From Bacteroidales bacterium UBA1725 (lineage in GTDB: Bacteria; Bacteroidota; Bacteroidia; Bacteroidales; UBA932), in contig DCIN01000073.1 in NCBI GenBank assembly GCA_002315815.1, positions 3,011-16,592 on the forward strand: 13,582 nt of DNA, given 5' to 3'. Shown here piece by piece: positions 5,705 to 13,351 of the stretch. The notes beneath the pieces are model-generated. The model had not been told where the DNA came from. It saw nothing but the letters and a program-made list of their open reading frames with translations, and did no database searches. Position numbers and translations under genes: made by a program. Each line of letters opens with the position of its first letter. Position 1 is the stretch's first letter.

Positions 5705-8589
5705 AATCAGTAGTCCGTTTCGCGATGATTCCCCGCGTTGCGATGATTCCCCGCGTTGCAATGATTCCCCGTATTGCGATGATCCCCCACTTTGTACTAG
5801 GTTTTCGTATTTTGCTGATACTCAGTGTTATGCTGGCGTCAGGCACTATGACACCCATCGCAGCTCATCCTGCCTCCTCAACTCATTCTGTTTCCTCAAA
5901 TCAGCTGTCCTCCTCAGAACAGAGTATTCTGACTGCATCTAATATTCTGGAAGTCAAGAGGGTGGATCTTGACTCTCTGGTTCGTTTCCTCAAAAAAGAG
6001 GTCAATCCCCGCATCTATTACATCAAGGATTCCCGGGAGCAGTCAACCTTCTCTGTCAAGGGAGAAAGGGTGGATTTCTTCCGCCTCGTTGAGGTTGCTC
6101 TCCGCGAAAAAGGCTACAATGTAAGCACCTATGACGGGGCCCTCTACATTCTCCATTCCAAGAGTCTGTATGCCAGTCTCCCGACCGGCTTCTTTGACCG
6201 TGGCGGAGTGTCTGGGGACAATGCTGAACTGCATAGATATCTGGCTTCGCAGAACCTTTCGGTCACATACGAGAACAAGGTTTATGAGATAGGCGAGAGT
6301 GATGCCGGACGGACTGGAAAGGTCTATCTGAGCGGATACGTCCGTGACATTGCCAGCGGCGAACCGCTTGTCGGAGTTTCGGTCTATGACGAATCCTCGG
6401 CTTACACCGCCACTGATGCCGACGGATTCTACCGCCTCCAGCTTCCCGTCGGGGACAGGATACTCAACTTCAGCGGTTATTCTATGGAGGACCTGCACCT
6501 TAACATCAAGCTGTTCGACGACGGTTCCCTCGACGTGTCTATGAAGGAGAAAGTGACAGCTCTCACTGGAGTAGTGATATCGGCCGACGACGTTTCACGC
6601 CACAAGGACTCGCGGATAGGAATTGAGAAGGTGAGAATCAATACAATAAGCAAGGTGCCTGCAGCATTCGGAGAGGCCGACGTGCTCAAGGTCGTACTCA
6701 CTCTTCCTGGCGTGAAGTCGGTAGGGGAGGCATCAAGTGGCTTCAACGTGCGCGGAGGATCCACGGACCAGAATCTCATCCTCTTCAATGACGGCACCAT
6801 ATACAATCCATCCCATATGTTCGGCCTGTTCTCCACCTTCAACACTGATGTCATCAGCGAGATAGAACTCTACAAGAGTTCCATCCCCTCTGAGTTCGGA
6901 GGTCGTATTTCCTCGGTTCTGGACGTAAGGGGCCGTGAGGGGAACTCAAACAAACTGACAGGATCCGTCGGATTGGGACTCCTCACCAGCCGCTTCCATC
7001 TCGAAGGCCCTCTGGGAAAAGGAAATGGAAAAGGAAATGGAAAAGGAAAAGGAAATGGAAACGGGAACGGGAACGGACAGGGAAGGACCACCTTCATAGT
7101 GGGAGGGCGCACCACCTATTCCAACTGGATTCTCAATCTGATACCTGAAGGGAGGAGCGATTATGCCGGCGGCAAGGCTGCCTTCCGCGACCTCAATGCC
7201 AGCGTGAGTCATCATTTCAATGAAAGGACATCCCTTCACGCCTATGCCTATCTTTCTCACGACGATTTTGCATTTCAGGGCGACACGACTTTCCGTTATG
7301 ACAATATGAACTTCTCGCTCAAGCTGCGCAGCAATTTCAACGAGAAGAACAGTCTGATAGTTGTTGCGGGATATGACAGTTACAGGAGCGGGTTTGACAA
7401 TGACTTCAACGAACAGTCAGGCTACACCATCAGCACGGGTACAAATCAGGCTTTCGCCAAGATTTCATTCAAGTCCAGTCTCGGACAGAAACACAGCCTG
7501 AGCTACGGTCTGAACGGAGTCTATTATATGCTCAACCCGGGGACCCTCAGTCCTCTTTATAAAGAGACACTGGTGACTCCCAGATCGCTCGATGAGCAGA
7601 ACGGGCTTGAACTTGCGGCCTACGTGAGCGATGTCTGGACTCCGGACGAGAAACTGTCTCTCGAGGGAGGAATACGATATTCCGGCTTCGTTGCTATGCG
7701 GCCGGGAGGATATCACCATTCCCCGGAATTCAGATTCTCCGGCAAATACTCGTTCCGGGACAATCTCTCCCTCAAGGCCGGATTCAACAGTATGAATCAG
7801 TATATTCACCTGATTTCCAATACTTCATCCATCTCGCCGATGGATACTTGGCAGCTTACCGGCGACAAGGTCAAGCCGCAGAAGGGATGGCAGGCGGCGG
7901 GCGGACTCTACTGGACTGTCGGCGGCAAGCTTGACATTTCTATGGAGGGCTATTATAAGAGAATGTCCAATTATCTGGACTACAAATCCGGAGCGGTACT
8001 GGTGATGAACGAGGCTCTGTCCGACTGGCTTGTACCTACATACGGCAAGGCATACGGAGTGGAACTGCTCCTTAAGAAGACTGTCGGGAAACTGAACGGC
8101 TGGCTGTCCTACACCTATTCACGGACCTTCCTCCGGGAGATGCAGGACCGTGGGGTGGAGACCATAAACGGAGGTGACTGGTACAATGCTCCGCACGACA
8201 AGCCGCACGATGTCAAGATGGTGGCCAATTACAAGATAACTCACAGATATTCAGTTTCTCTGAATCTGGACTATTCGACAGGACGTCCCGTTACCGTGCC
8301 CAACGGAAAATATGTTTACGGGGGAGGCTATCGTCTGGCATACACGGAGAGGAATGCCTACCGTGTGCCTGATTATTTCAGGATGGATTTGGCAATGAAC
8401 ATCGAGCCCGGCCATTATCTCAAGCAGTTCTCCCATATGTCGGTGACTTTCGGAGTATATAATGTGACCGGCCGCAGGAACGCCTATTCAGTCTTTTATA
8501 CGACCCAGGGAGGCACGGCTGTTCACGGACGTATGCTTTCCGTTTTCGCCTGTCCGATTCCATACATAAACCTCAATCTGAAATTCTGA
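5701..8589 (+). CDS. TonB-dependent outer-membrane receptor with STN and carboxypeptidase-regulatory-like domains
   Basis: This 962-residue protein should import a ligand across the outer membrane using energy from TonB-ExbBD. An unusual repeat-containing N-terminus (AMIPR units, residues 8-31) precedes the hydrophobic core of the signal peptide (about 31-47, cleavage near 54-56). An STN-like domain (about 78-153) follows, which in known receptors contacts an anti-sigma factor. Next come a carboxypeptidase-regulatory-like beta-sandwich (about 209-281, SGYVRDIASGEPLVGVSVYD), a TonB-box-like TGVVIS (289-294), and the plug (about 305-411) with LPGVKSVGEASSGFNVRGGS and EFGGRISSVLDVR. The rest is the beta-barrel, ending in NLNLKF with the C-terminal Phe typical of outer-membrane proteins. 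A Gly-Lys/Gly-Asn tract (439-461) lies in an early barrel region, probably an extracellular loop. No sigma or FecR-type gene is adjacent. The substrate is unknown. M1 fits the ATGA overlap, but M27 (5779) would give a more ordinary signal peptide. Confidence 0.93.
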   Translation: MKSVVRFAMIPRVAMIPRVAMIPRIAMIPHFVLGFRILLILSVMLASGTMTPIAAHPASSTHSVSSNQLSSSEQSILTASNILEVKRVDLDSLVRFLKKEVNPRIYYIKDSREQSTFSVKGERVDFFRLVEVALREKGYNVSTYDGALYILHSKSLYASLPTGFFDRGGVSGDNAELHRYLASQNLSVTYENKVYEIGESDAGRTGKVYLSGYVRDIASGEPLVGVSVYDESSAYTATDADGFYRLQLPVGDRILNFSGYSMEDLHLNIKLFDDGSLDVSMKEKVTALTGVVISADDVSRHKDSRIGIEKVRINTISKVPAAFGEADVLKVVLTLPGVKSVGEASSGFNVRGGSTDQNLILFNDGTIYNPSHMFGLFSTFNTDVISEIELYKSSIPSEFGGRISSVLDVRGREGNSNKLTGSVGLGLLTSRFHLEGPLGKGNGKGNGKGKGNGNGNGNGQGRTTFIVGGRTTYSNWILNLIPEGRSDYAGGKAAFRDLNASVSHHFNERTSLHAYAYLSHDDFAFQGDTTFRYDNMNFSLKLRSNFNEKNSLIVVAGYDSYRSGFDNDFNEQSGYTISTGTNQAFAKISFKSSLGQKHSLSYGLNGVYYMLNPGTLSPLYKETLVTPRSLDEQNGLELAAYVSDVWTPDEKLSLEGGIRYSGFVAMRPGGYHHSPEFRFSGKYSFRDNLSLKAGFNSMNQYIHLISNTSSISPMDTWQLTGDKVKPQKGWQAAGGLYWTVGGKLDISMEGYYKRMSNYLDYKSGAVLVMNEALSDWLVPTYGKAYGVELLLKKTVGKLNGWLSYTYSRTFLREMQDRGVETINGGDWYNAPHDKPHDVKMVANYKITHRYSVSLNLDYSTGRPVTVPNGKYVYGGGYRLAYTERNAYRVPDYFRMDLAMNIEPGHYLKQFSHMSVTFGVYNVTGRRNAYSVFYTTQGGTAVHGRMLSVFACPIPYINLNLKF
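5722..5793 (+). repeat. Four 18-bp in-frame repeats at the receptor gene start
   Basis: The unit GCGATGATTCCCCGCGTT occurs exactly twice (5722-5739, 5740-5757) and twice in degenerate form (5758-5775, 5776-5793). It encodes AMIPRV, AMIPRV, AMIPRI and AMIPHF. Each unit places an in-frame ATG (5725, 5743, 5761, 5779), so the gene offers five closely spaced possible starts including 5701. Copy-number change would add or remove six residues without breaking the frame. Confidence 0.9.
7015..7083 (+). repeat. Hexanucleotide repeat coding a Gly-Lys/Gly-Asn tract
   Basis: Eleven GGR-AAN dicodons in a row (GGAAAA, GGAAAT, GGAAAC, GGGAAC), followed by GGACAG and GGA, encode alternating Gly with Lys or Asn at residues 439-461 of the receptor. 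It interrupts the sequence after the first barrel strands, LTSRFHLEGPL before and GRTTFIVGGR after. Slippage by whole units would lengthen or shorten the loop in frame. Confidence 0.9.
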
Positions 8590-8591
8590 CG

Positions 8592-9785
8592 ATGAACAAG
8601 CATATTTTACTTCTTGTCGCTGTTTCTCTGCTCGCTGCCGGATGCGTATATGATTTCTCGGCTTATCTCGGCCCGACCCAGAAGCGTCTTGTGGTTGAGG
8701 GTGAGCTTATGGTGGGGAGTCAGTCCAAAGTGATTCTGTCCTACGTCACTGCAACCGACAGCTACAGCGAAAGTTATCCCGAGAAACCCGCGACCGTCCT
8801 GCTCAAGGGTGAGGATGGAAGCAGCTATGAAGGAGTGCCGGATGAATCATCTCCCGGCAACTACGCCCTTGACCTCAGGAAAGCTTCTCCCGATACGCGA
8901 TACAGGCTGCTTGTCACCAACGGTGACACAGGCAGGGACTACGAGACAGACTGGCTTGAGGTGAGCAAGGCTGCCGTTATTGACAGTCTGTCATCGATGC
9001 TCCTGAACGACAAGGTGGCCATAGGCATAAGTCTCCACGCGAACGGAGAAAAGTATTTCCGCTGGAATTACGAGGAAATATACGAGTATACCTCCGATTA
9101 TCGTGCATACGTGTACTACGTTCCAGTGAGCAGTCTCACTCCTGCCGAAAGGGCGGCGAACCCTTTCGGAAAGGTCGTTCCTTACCCTGACAACGAAAAC
9201 AACTATTACTGCTGGTCAGGTGACCATTCCACCGAAATCCTCATTTTCAATACAAAGGAACAGTCGGATGACCGCTTCGTGGACCTTGAATTCCGCACTA
9301 TTGCCAGGACAAACATCCGGCTCTCCGAACTCTATTACATCAAGGTGAGGGTGGCCACTCTGAACGAGGATGCCTACAGGTACTGGCAGAACATCAAGTC
9401 CAATTCGGACTACAACGGGAGTCTCTTCTCCCCAAATCCCAGCGAAATGAGAGGCAACATCAGATGCATTCAGGACGCCGGCGAGTCGGTGATTGGCTTC
9501 ATATATCTGTCTCAGGCCGCCGAGGCCGAACTGTACATAGACAACCAGAAGACACATTATTATGATTCCAGGGGCAGATACAGTATCTCTCCGGAACTCT
9601 GCGAGTCCAAGGACTTGTGGCCCAACCTCTTCCGGCTTGGCAACATTCCCGTTGTCCAGGAAACAGGCCCGGGAGTCTCCGAAACGGACCCTCCTTATTA
9701 CTGGGTCAGCAAATACTGCGCTGACTGCCGCACTATGGGCGGGACCAAGTCAAAACCGTCCTTCTGGCCCAACAAACACCAATAA
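8592..9785 (+). CDS. DUF4249-family lipoprotein
   Basis: The 397-residue product starts with a lipoprotein signal, LLAAGC, with the lipidated Cys at residue 18, so it is anchored to the outer membrane after Lol transport. A beta-rich N-terminal domain (KRLVVEGELMVGSQSKVILSY, about 32-52) is followed by segments typical of DUF4249, including DAYRYWQNIKSN and the C-terminal signature CADCRTMGGTKSKPSFWP (376-393). The function of the family is not established. Its genes commonly follow TonB-dependent receptors of this carboxypeptidase-regulatory type, which suggests a surface or lid partner comparable in role to SusD, though unrelated in sequence (inference). The start lies 2 bp after the receptor stop, so coupled translation is likely. 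Whether it faces outward is undecided, as the residues after Cys (VYDFS) carry only one acidic residue. Confidence 0.92.
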   Translation: MNKHILLLVAVSLLAAGCVYDFSAYLGPTQKRLVVEGELMVGSQSKVILSYVTATDSYSESYPEKPATVLLKGEDGSSYEGVPDESSPGNYALDLRKASPDTRYRLLVTNGDTGRDYETDWLEVSKAAVIDSLSSMLLNDKVAIGISLHANGEKYFRWNYEEIYEYTSDYRAYVYYVPVSSLTPAERAANPFGKVVPYPDNENNYYCWSGDHSTEILIFNTKEQSDDRFVDLEFRTIARTNIRLSELYYIKVRVATLNEDAYRYWQNIKSNSDYNGSLFSPNPSEMRGNIRCIQDAGESVIGFIYLSQAAEAELYIDNQKTHYYDSRGRYSISPELCESKDLWPNLFRLGNIPVVQETGPGVSETDPPYYWVSKYCADCRTMGGTKSKPSFWPNKHQ

Positions 9786-9801
9786 GCAAATCTCATTCGG
9801 A

Positions 9802-11514
9802 ATGAAAAAGAACTTTACGATATTCTTGCTTCTCCTTGCCTGTTTGCTGCCCCTGTCTGCGCAGAACCATCTGAGGGAAAGGGTCTATCTGTCCACTGAC
9901 AAGGCTGTATATGTCGCTGGAGACGCTCTCTGGTGTTCAGCATACTGTGTGGATGTAAACATACGCAGGCTTTCCGGTTTCAGCAGCACGGCTTATGTGG
10001 AATTGCACTCCACCGACGGCCTGGCCTGCACCGGCAAGATAGCGCTCGAAAAAGGCCGCGGGGCCGGACGCATAGACCTGCCGAACACCCTGCCTACGGG
10101 CAATTACCGGCTGCTGGCCTATACGGCCCAGAGCTGTAATGAACAGGGCTATGATTATCTTATGGGTTCCCGGATTATCTCCGTATTCAATCCTCTCTCC
10201 AATGACAGAGTCAAAAACGGGGTGGAACTGGTCGGTGATGGAGACTATAAGGCCCTGAGTGTCACGCCGGAGGCATCCGGTTCGTACTTGCCTGACACCA
10301 CTCTGCACGTGGAAGCATCGGGAGACGCGGACGGAAATGCCTGCATCACACTTGCAAACATCGGAAAGTCCCCAATCAGCTTCGATTTGTCCGTTTATCA
10401 CGATGACGGCATCAATACCCCATCGTCGTTGCACATCGGAGATTTTATCTCTTGTCTGGATAAACTCCCGAAGCACCCTTCTTTCTCTTTGAACCGCATT
10501 CCGGACTATGAGGGTGAGATAATAAGAGCCAAAGTGGTCGGGATTGATAAGGCCGGGCTTGGCGCAGTCAGCGGCAAGTTTGCATTCTTCTCCGTACCCG
10601 ATGTCAGGCCGGGTGTCTATTCTGCCGAAATTGACGGTGACGGTGGGGCCGTAATCTTCACCTCCAACATCTATGGCAACAAGGATCTTTTTCTTGAGAT
10701 CCCCGGTCTTGAGGAGGGTGTGGTCTGCCATTTGGAGGCTGAATCGCCATTCGTGAACGTCAATCCCGGAGAGATATGTCCTCTGCGTCTATGCCCGTCT
10801 CTAGCAGGCAGCCTTGAGGCCAGAAGTGTCAGTATGCAGATTGGCAGGGCTTTCGACTCCGACACCCTGTACGACTTCCTTCCAGTGAATGATTCCGAAC
10901 TTTTTTCCAGCGAAGTGGAGCGCTACAATCTTGATGACTACACCCGTTTTCCTCTGATGGAAGAGACCATAGTCGAGTTCATAACTGAGCTCAGAGTTCG
11001 CAGTTTCGAAGGACGCAGAGATATTCAGGTGCTTATGAAGGACTCATTCAACAATGCCTATTTCTCTTCGGCTTCCACGTTGGCTATGATTGACGGAGTA
11101 CCGGTGTTCGATCACGGAAAAGTGCTCGACTGTGATCCCTCCCTCATTCATTATGTAGATATCTATCCCTATACCTATGTTATTGGAAAGCGGAGTTTCT
11201 CGGGCGTTGTGAACTTCATAACCTACAAGGGCAATCTGCCAGGCATCAAGTTCGATGACAATGTGAGAATTGTCAGTTTCCAGGGCACTGCCTATCCTCA
11301 GGCCTTTACCTGTGAGGGAGTTGATGAGGCCTATCCGGACTATCGTCAGACCATATTCTGGCACCCGATTCTGTCTCTTGAACCGGGGCAGAGCTATACT
11401 GTCAAATGCAAAACGCCCGCGTATGGCGGACGTTTCAACATAGTTGCCGAAGGGGTCTCCGATGATCTCGAGGGTATTTACAGCCAGACTTTCATCGAGC
11501 TGGGCCCACGGTGA
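9802..11514 (+). CDS. Secreted MG2-like / TonB-plug-like protein without a barrel
   Basis: The 570-residue product has a signal peptide (MKKNFTIFLLLLACLLPLSA, cleavage before QN at 21). Residues about 25-125 look like a macroglobulin MG2 domain: VYLSTDKAVYVAGDALWCSAYCVD followed by LPTGNYRLLAYT. The middle (about 150-360) is beta-rich and unassigned. Residues about 420-478 resemble the second half of a TonB plug: TLAMIDGVPVFDHGK, PSLIHYVDIYPYTYVIG, SFSGVVNFITYKG. A last strand-rich part holds DYRQTIFWHPILSLEPG. No beta-barrel follows, so it cannot be a complete receptor. It is the last gene of the receptor operon, 16 bp after the DUF4249 stop. ATG 9802 was chosen because the longer frame from 9562 runs inside the previous gene and would bury the signal peptide. 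Its 3' end overlaps the converging glycosidase gene by 37 bp. Confidence 0.88.
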   Translation: MKKNFTIFLLLLACLLPLSAQNHLRERVYLSTDKAVYVAGDALWCSAYCVDVNIRRLSGFSSTAYVELHSTDGLACTGKIALEKGRGAGRIDLPNTLPTGNYRLLAYTAQSCNEQGYDYLMGSRIISVFNPLSNDRVKNGVELVGDGDYKALSVTPEASGSYLPDTTLHVEASGDADGNACITLANIGKSPISFDLSVYHDDGINTPSSLHIGDFISCLDKLPKHPSFSLNRIPDYEGEIIRAKVVGIDKAGLGAVSGKFAFFSVPDVRPGVYSAEIDGDGGAVIFTSNIYGNKDLFLEIPGLEEGVVCHLEAESPFVNVNPGEICPLRLCPSLAGSLEARSVSMQIGRAFDSDTLYDFLPVNDSELFSSEVERYNLDDYTRFPLMEETIVEFITELRVRSFEGRRDIQVLMKDSFNNAYFSSASTLAMIDGVPVFDHGKVLDCDPSLIHYVDIYPYTYVIGKRSFSGVVNFITYKGNLPGIKFDDNVRIVSFQGTAYPQAFTCEGVDEAYPDYRQTIFWHPILSLEPGQSYTVKCKTPAYGGRFNIVAEGVSDDLEGIYSQTFIELGPR

Positions 11515-13265
11515 GCCCAATGGTAATAGGGAATTGTATCAGTGACTCCCTGCACTGTCTCCTGACAGAAAACAATGGGACCTCTTTCAAGTGAGTGCTT
11601 CCCCCTGTCAGCCTCCACGGCCTCGTTGGCCACGACGCTGCGCTCTGCCATATCCAGATGCAGTTCCACCTTGTCACCCTCATTCCATTTGCGCCTTATG
11701 CAGAAATAGCCGTCCTGCAGCTCGGCTTCTATTTTTTCTCCATTCACGCTCACGCTGTAGTCCAGCCGGACATCGTCGGCATAGCTGTACAGGTCAGAGG
11801 GAACAACCTCGCCACGCACCCAGCCCGGAATCCGGAGTCTGAGGGTGAAAGGACGCTCGGGAGAATTGTCGATGCTTATCCGGATGTCTCCGTTCCAGGG
11901 GTAGTCGGTATTCTGGCTCAGTACGATTGCCTGCCCGTCAAGTTCTTGGGTCAGGGTATTGGACATATACAGGTTCACGTAAAGATTGTCATCCTTGACT
12001 GCATAGACATATCCCGGCACTGAGGGTATGAAACGGCAGATGTTTGAGGGGCAGCAGGCACAGCCGAACCAGGGCTGACGCTGATATAATCTGTTGCATT
12101 CCAATGGGTTGGGATAGAAGAAACTATTTCCTTCCTCTGATACGCCGGAAATGAGTCCGTTGTAAAGGGTGCGCTCGAGCACATCGAAGTACTTGGATTC
12201 TCCGTGGAGCAGGAACATCCTGTAGTTGAAATAAACGAAGCCTATGGCGGCGCAGGTCTCGCAGTATGCGCTCTCGTTGGGGAGTTCGTAGTTCTTTCCG
12301 AATGCCTCGCCCCTGTTGGTGGCTCCCACGCCTCCGGTTATGTATAGTTTCTTGCTGACGATATTCTCCCAGATACGGTCTATTGCGTCGATGTATTTCT
12401 GATCTCCGGTGAGAGCGGCCACATCGGCCACTCCGGAGTAGAAGTATGTGGCTCTGACTGCGTGACCTACGGCCTCGTCCTGCTCCAGTATGGGCAGATG
12501 GGCCTGAGAATATTCGTCGCGTCGGCCGGTCGTTCCCCTTCTGTCCACGAAGAATCTGGCCTGGTCGAGGTATTTCCTGTCGCCGGTCACGGTGTAGAGT
12601 TTTGCAAGGGCCATCTCAGCTATTTCGTGTCCCGGAACCCTCACAATCTGGTTTTCTCCCGGTCCTATCTCCCGGCAGACACAGTCTGCGTATTTGATGG
12701 CTATGTCCAGGAAATTGCGCTTGCCTGTGGCCTGGTAATGAGCAATGGCTCCCTCCACCATATGTCCGAGATTGTAGAATTCGTGGCTGAGTTCCTCCAC
12801 TTTGCTCCATCTTTGAGGGCCTTCCCACTCGTGGGGGTGCCAGGGATTCATCTGACGTGCTGTGTTGAGGTATCCGTCAGCTTCCTGAGCTGCAGCCACA
12901 AGAGTAAGCACGCTGTCGATATAGGCCTCCAGTCCGGCATCCGGATAGGTTTGGAGTATATAGCTGGCTCCTTCTATTGTCTTGTAAACATCTGTATCGT
13001 CGAAGGAATAACCTCCTATGACATAGGTCGAATCAGGCTTTGTCGCCCTTACAAAATTCTCGTAGCGTCCGGTTTCTTCGCACTTGCTGAAGGCAAGGGG
13101 GATAGTGACCTCACGGCTGGCCTTGAGCCTCTGGCCCCAGAACTCATCGCTTACCTTGACGGAGGTGAAGGCGACAGGCTCTATCGGGTATGATGGACCA
13201 CTGTTCTTCTCTGTGCAGGAGAAGACTGCTGCTGCCGCAATGGCAGTGAACAAAATCTTTTTCAT
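11478..13265 (-). CDS. GH127-family glycosidase lipoprotein (beta-L-arabinofuranosidase type)
   Basis: GH127 enzymes remove terminal beta-L-arabinofuranose or related sugars from plant glycans using a cysteine nucleophile held by zinc. The 595-residue product begins with a lipobox, AVFSC, with the lipidated Cys at 17. It continues with VKVSDEFWGQRLKASREVTIP (37-57) and an alpha/alpha-barrel containing PHEWEGPQRWSKVEELSHEFYNLGH (144-168). By comparison with HypBA1 the acid/base is Glu320 (RGEAFG), the zinc ligands are Glu336, Cys338, Cys404 and Cys405 (YCETCAAIGF and WFGCACCPSN), and Cys404 is the nucleophile. All are present, so the enzyme should be active. The C-terminal beta-sandwich ends with YYHWAHRGPSSMKVWL, the normal family ending, so it is not truncated by the 37-bp overlap with the opposite gene. 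Substrate specificity within GH127 cannot be read from sequence. An upstream transporter supports sugar catabolism. Confidence 0.93.
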   Translation of the reverse strand: MKKILFTAIAAAAVFSCTEKNSGPSYPIEPVAFTSVKVSDEFWGQRLKASREVTIPLAFSKCEETGRYENFVRATKPDSTYVIGGYSFDDTDVYKTIEGASYILQTYPDAGLEAYIDSVLTLVAAAQEADGYLNTARQMNPWHPHEWEGPQRWSKVEELSHEFYNLGHMVEGAIAHYQATGKRNFLDIAIKYADCVCREIGPGENQIVRVPGHEIAEMALAKLYTVTGDRKYLDQARFFVDRRGTTGRRDEYSQAHLPILEQDEAVGHAVRATYFYSGVADVAALTGDQKYIDAIDRIWENIVSKKLYITGGVGATNRGEAFGKNYELPNESAYCETCAAIGFVYFNYRMFLLHGESKYFDVLERTLYNGLISGVSEEGNSFFYPNPLECNRLYQRQPWFGCACCPSNICRFIPSVPGYVYAVKDDNLYVNLYMSNTLTQELDGQAIVLSQNTDYPWNGDIRISIDNSPERPFTLRLRIPGWVRGEVVPSDLYSYADDVRLDYSVSVNGEKIEAELQDGYFCIRRKWNEGDKVELHLDMAERSVVANEAVEADRGKHSLERGPIVFCQETVQGVTDTIPYYHWAHRGPSSMKVWL

Positions 13266-13296
13266 AGAAAAATGAATATAGTGAATCTCGGAAACG

Positions 13297-13335
13297 AAAA
13301 ATGGGCTGACTGCTTGGTGTCGCGGTCAGTCCCAT
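13297..13335 (-). terminator. Intrinsic terminator after the MFS transporter gene
   Basis: On the minus strand ATGGG, a bulged A and CTGAC pair with GTCAG and CCCAT around a 14-nt loop, followed by a run of T (13297-13301). It lies 17 bp past the transporter stop and 31 bp before the glycosidase start, so the glycosidase would need read-through or a separate promoter. No convincing TTTG/TAnnTTTG pair fits in the remaining short space. Confidence 0.75.
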
Positions 13336-13351
13336 ATTCCGGTATGTGATG

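Noticed and set aside
9562..9801. Upstream extension of the MG2/plug gene
   Set aside because: It runs inside the DUF4249 gene in another frame and would bury a clear signal peptide that begins at ATG 9802.
9937..10731. 264-codon minus-strand frame opposite the MG2/plug gene
   Set aside because: It is antisense to a gene with a signal peptide and domain pattern, shows no family features and has no promoter signal.
5701..11514. Receptor operon considered as a SusC/SusD polysaccharide locus
   Set aside because: The partner lipoprotein carries the DUF4249 signature rather than SusD features, and no glycan-degrading enzyme is on the same strand within the operon.
11501..11519. Hairpin TGGGC/GCCCA as terminator of the receptor operon
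   Set aside because: The stem is only 5 bp with a 9-nt loop and no T-run follows on either strand, and it lies within coding sequence of the opposite gene.
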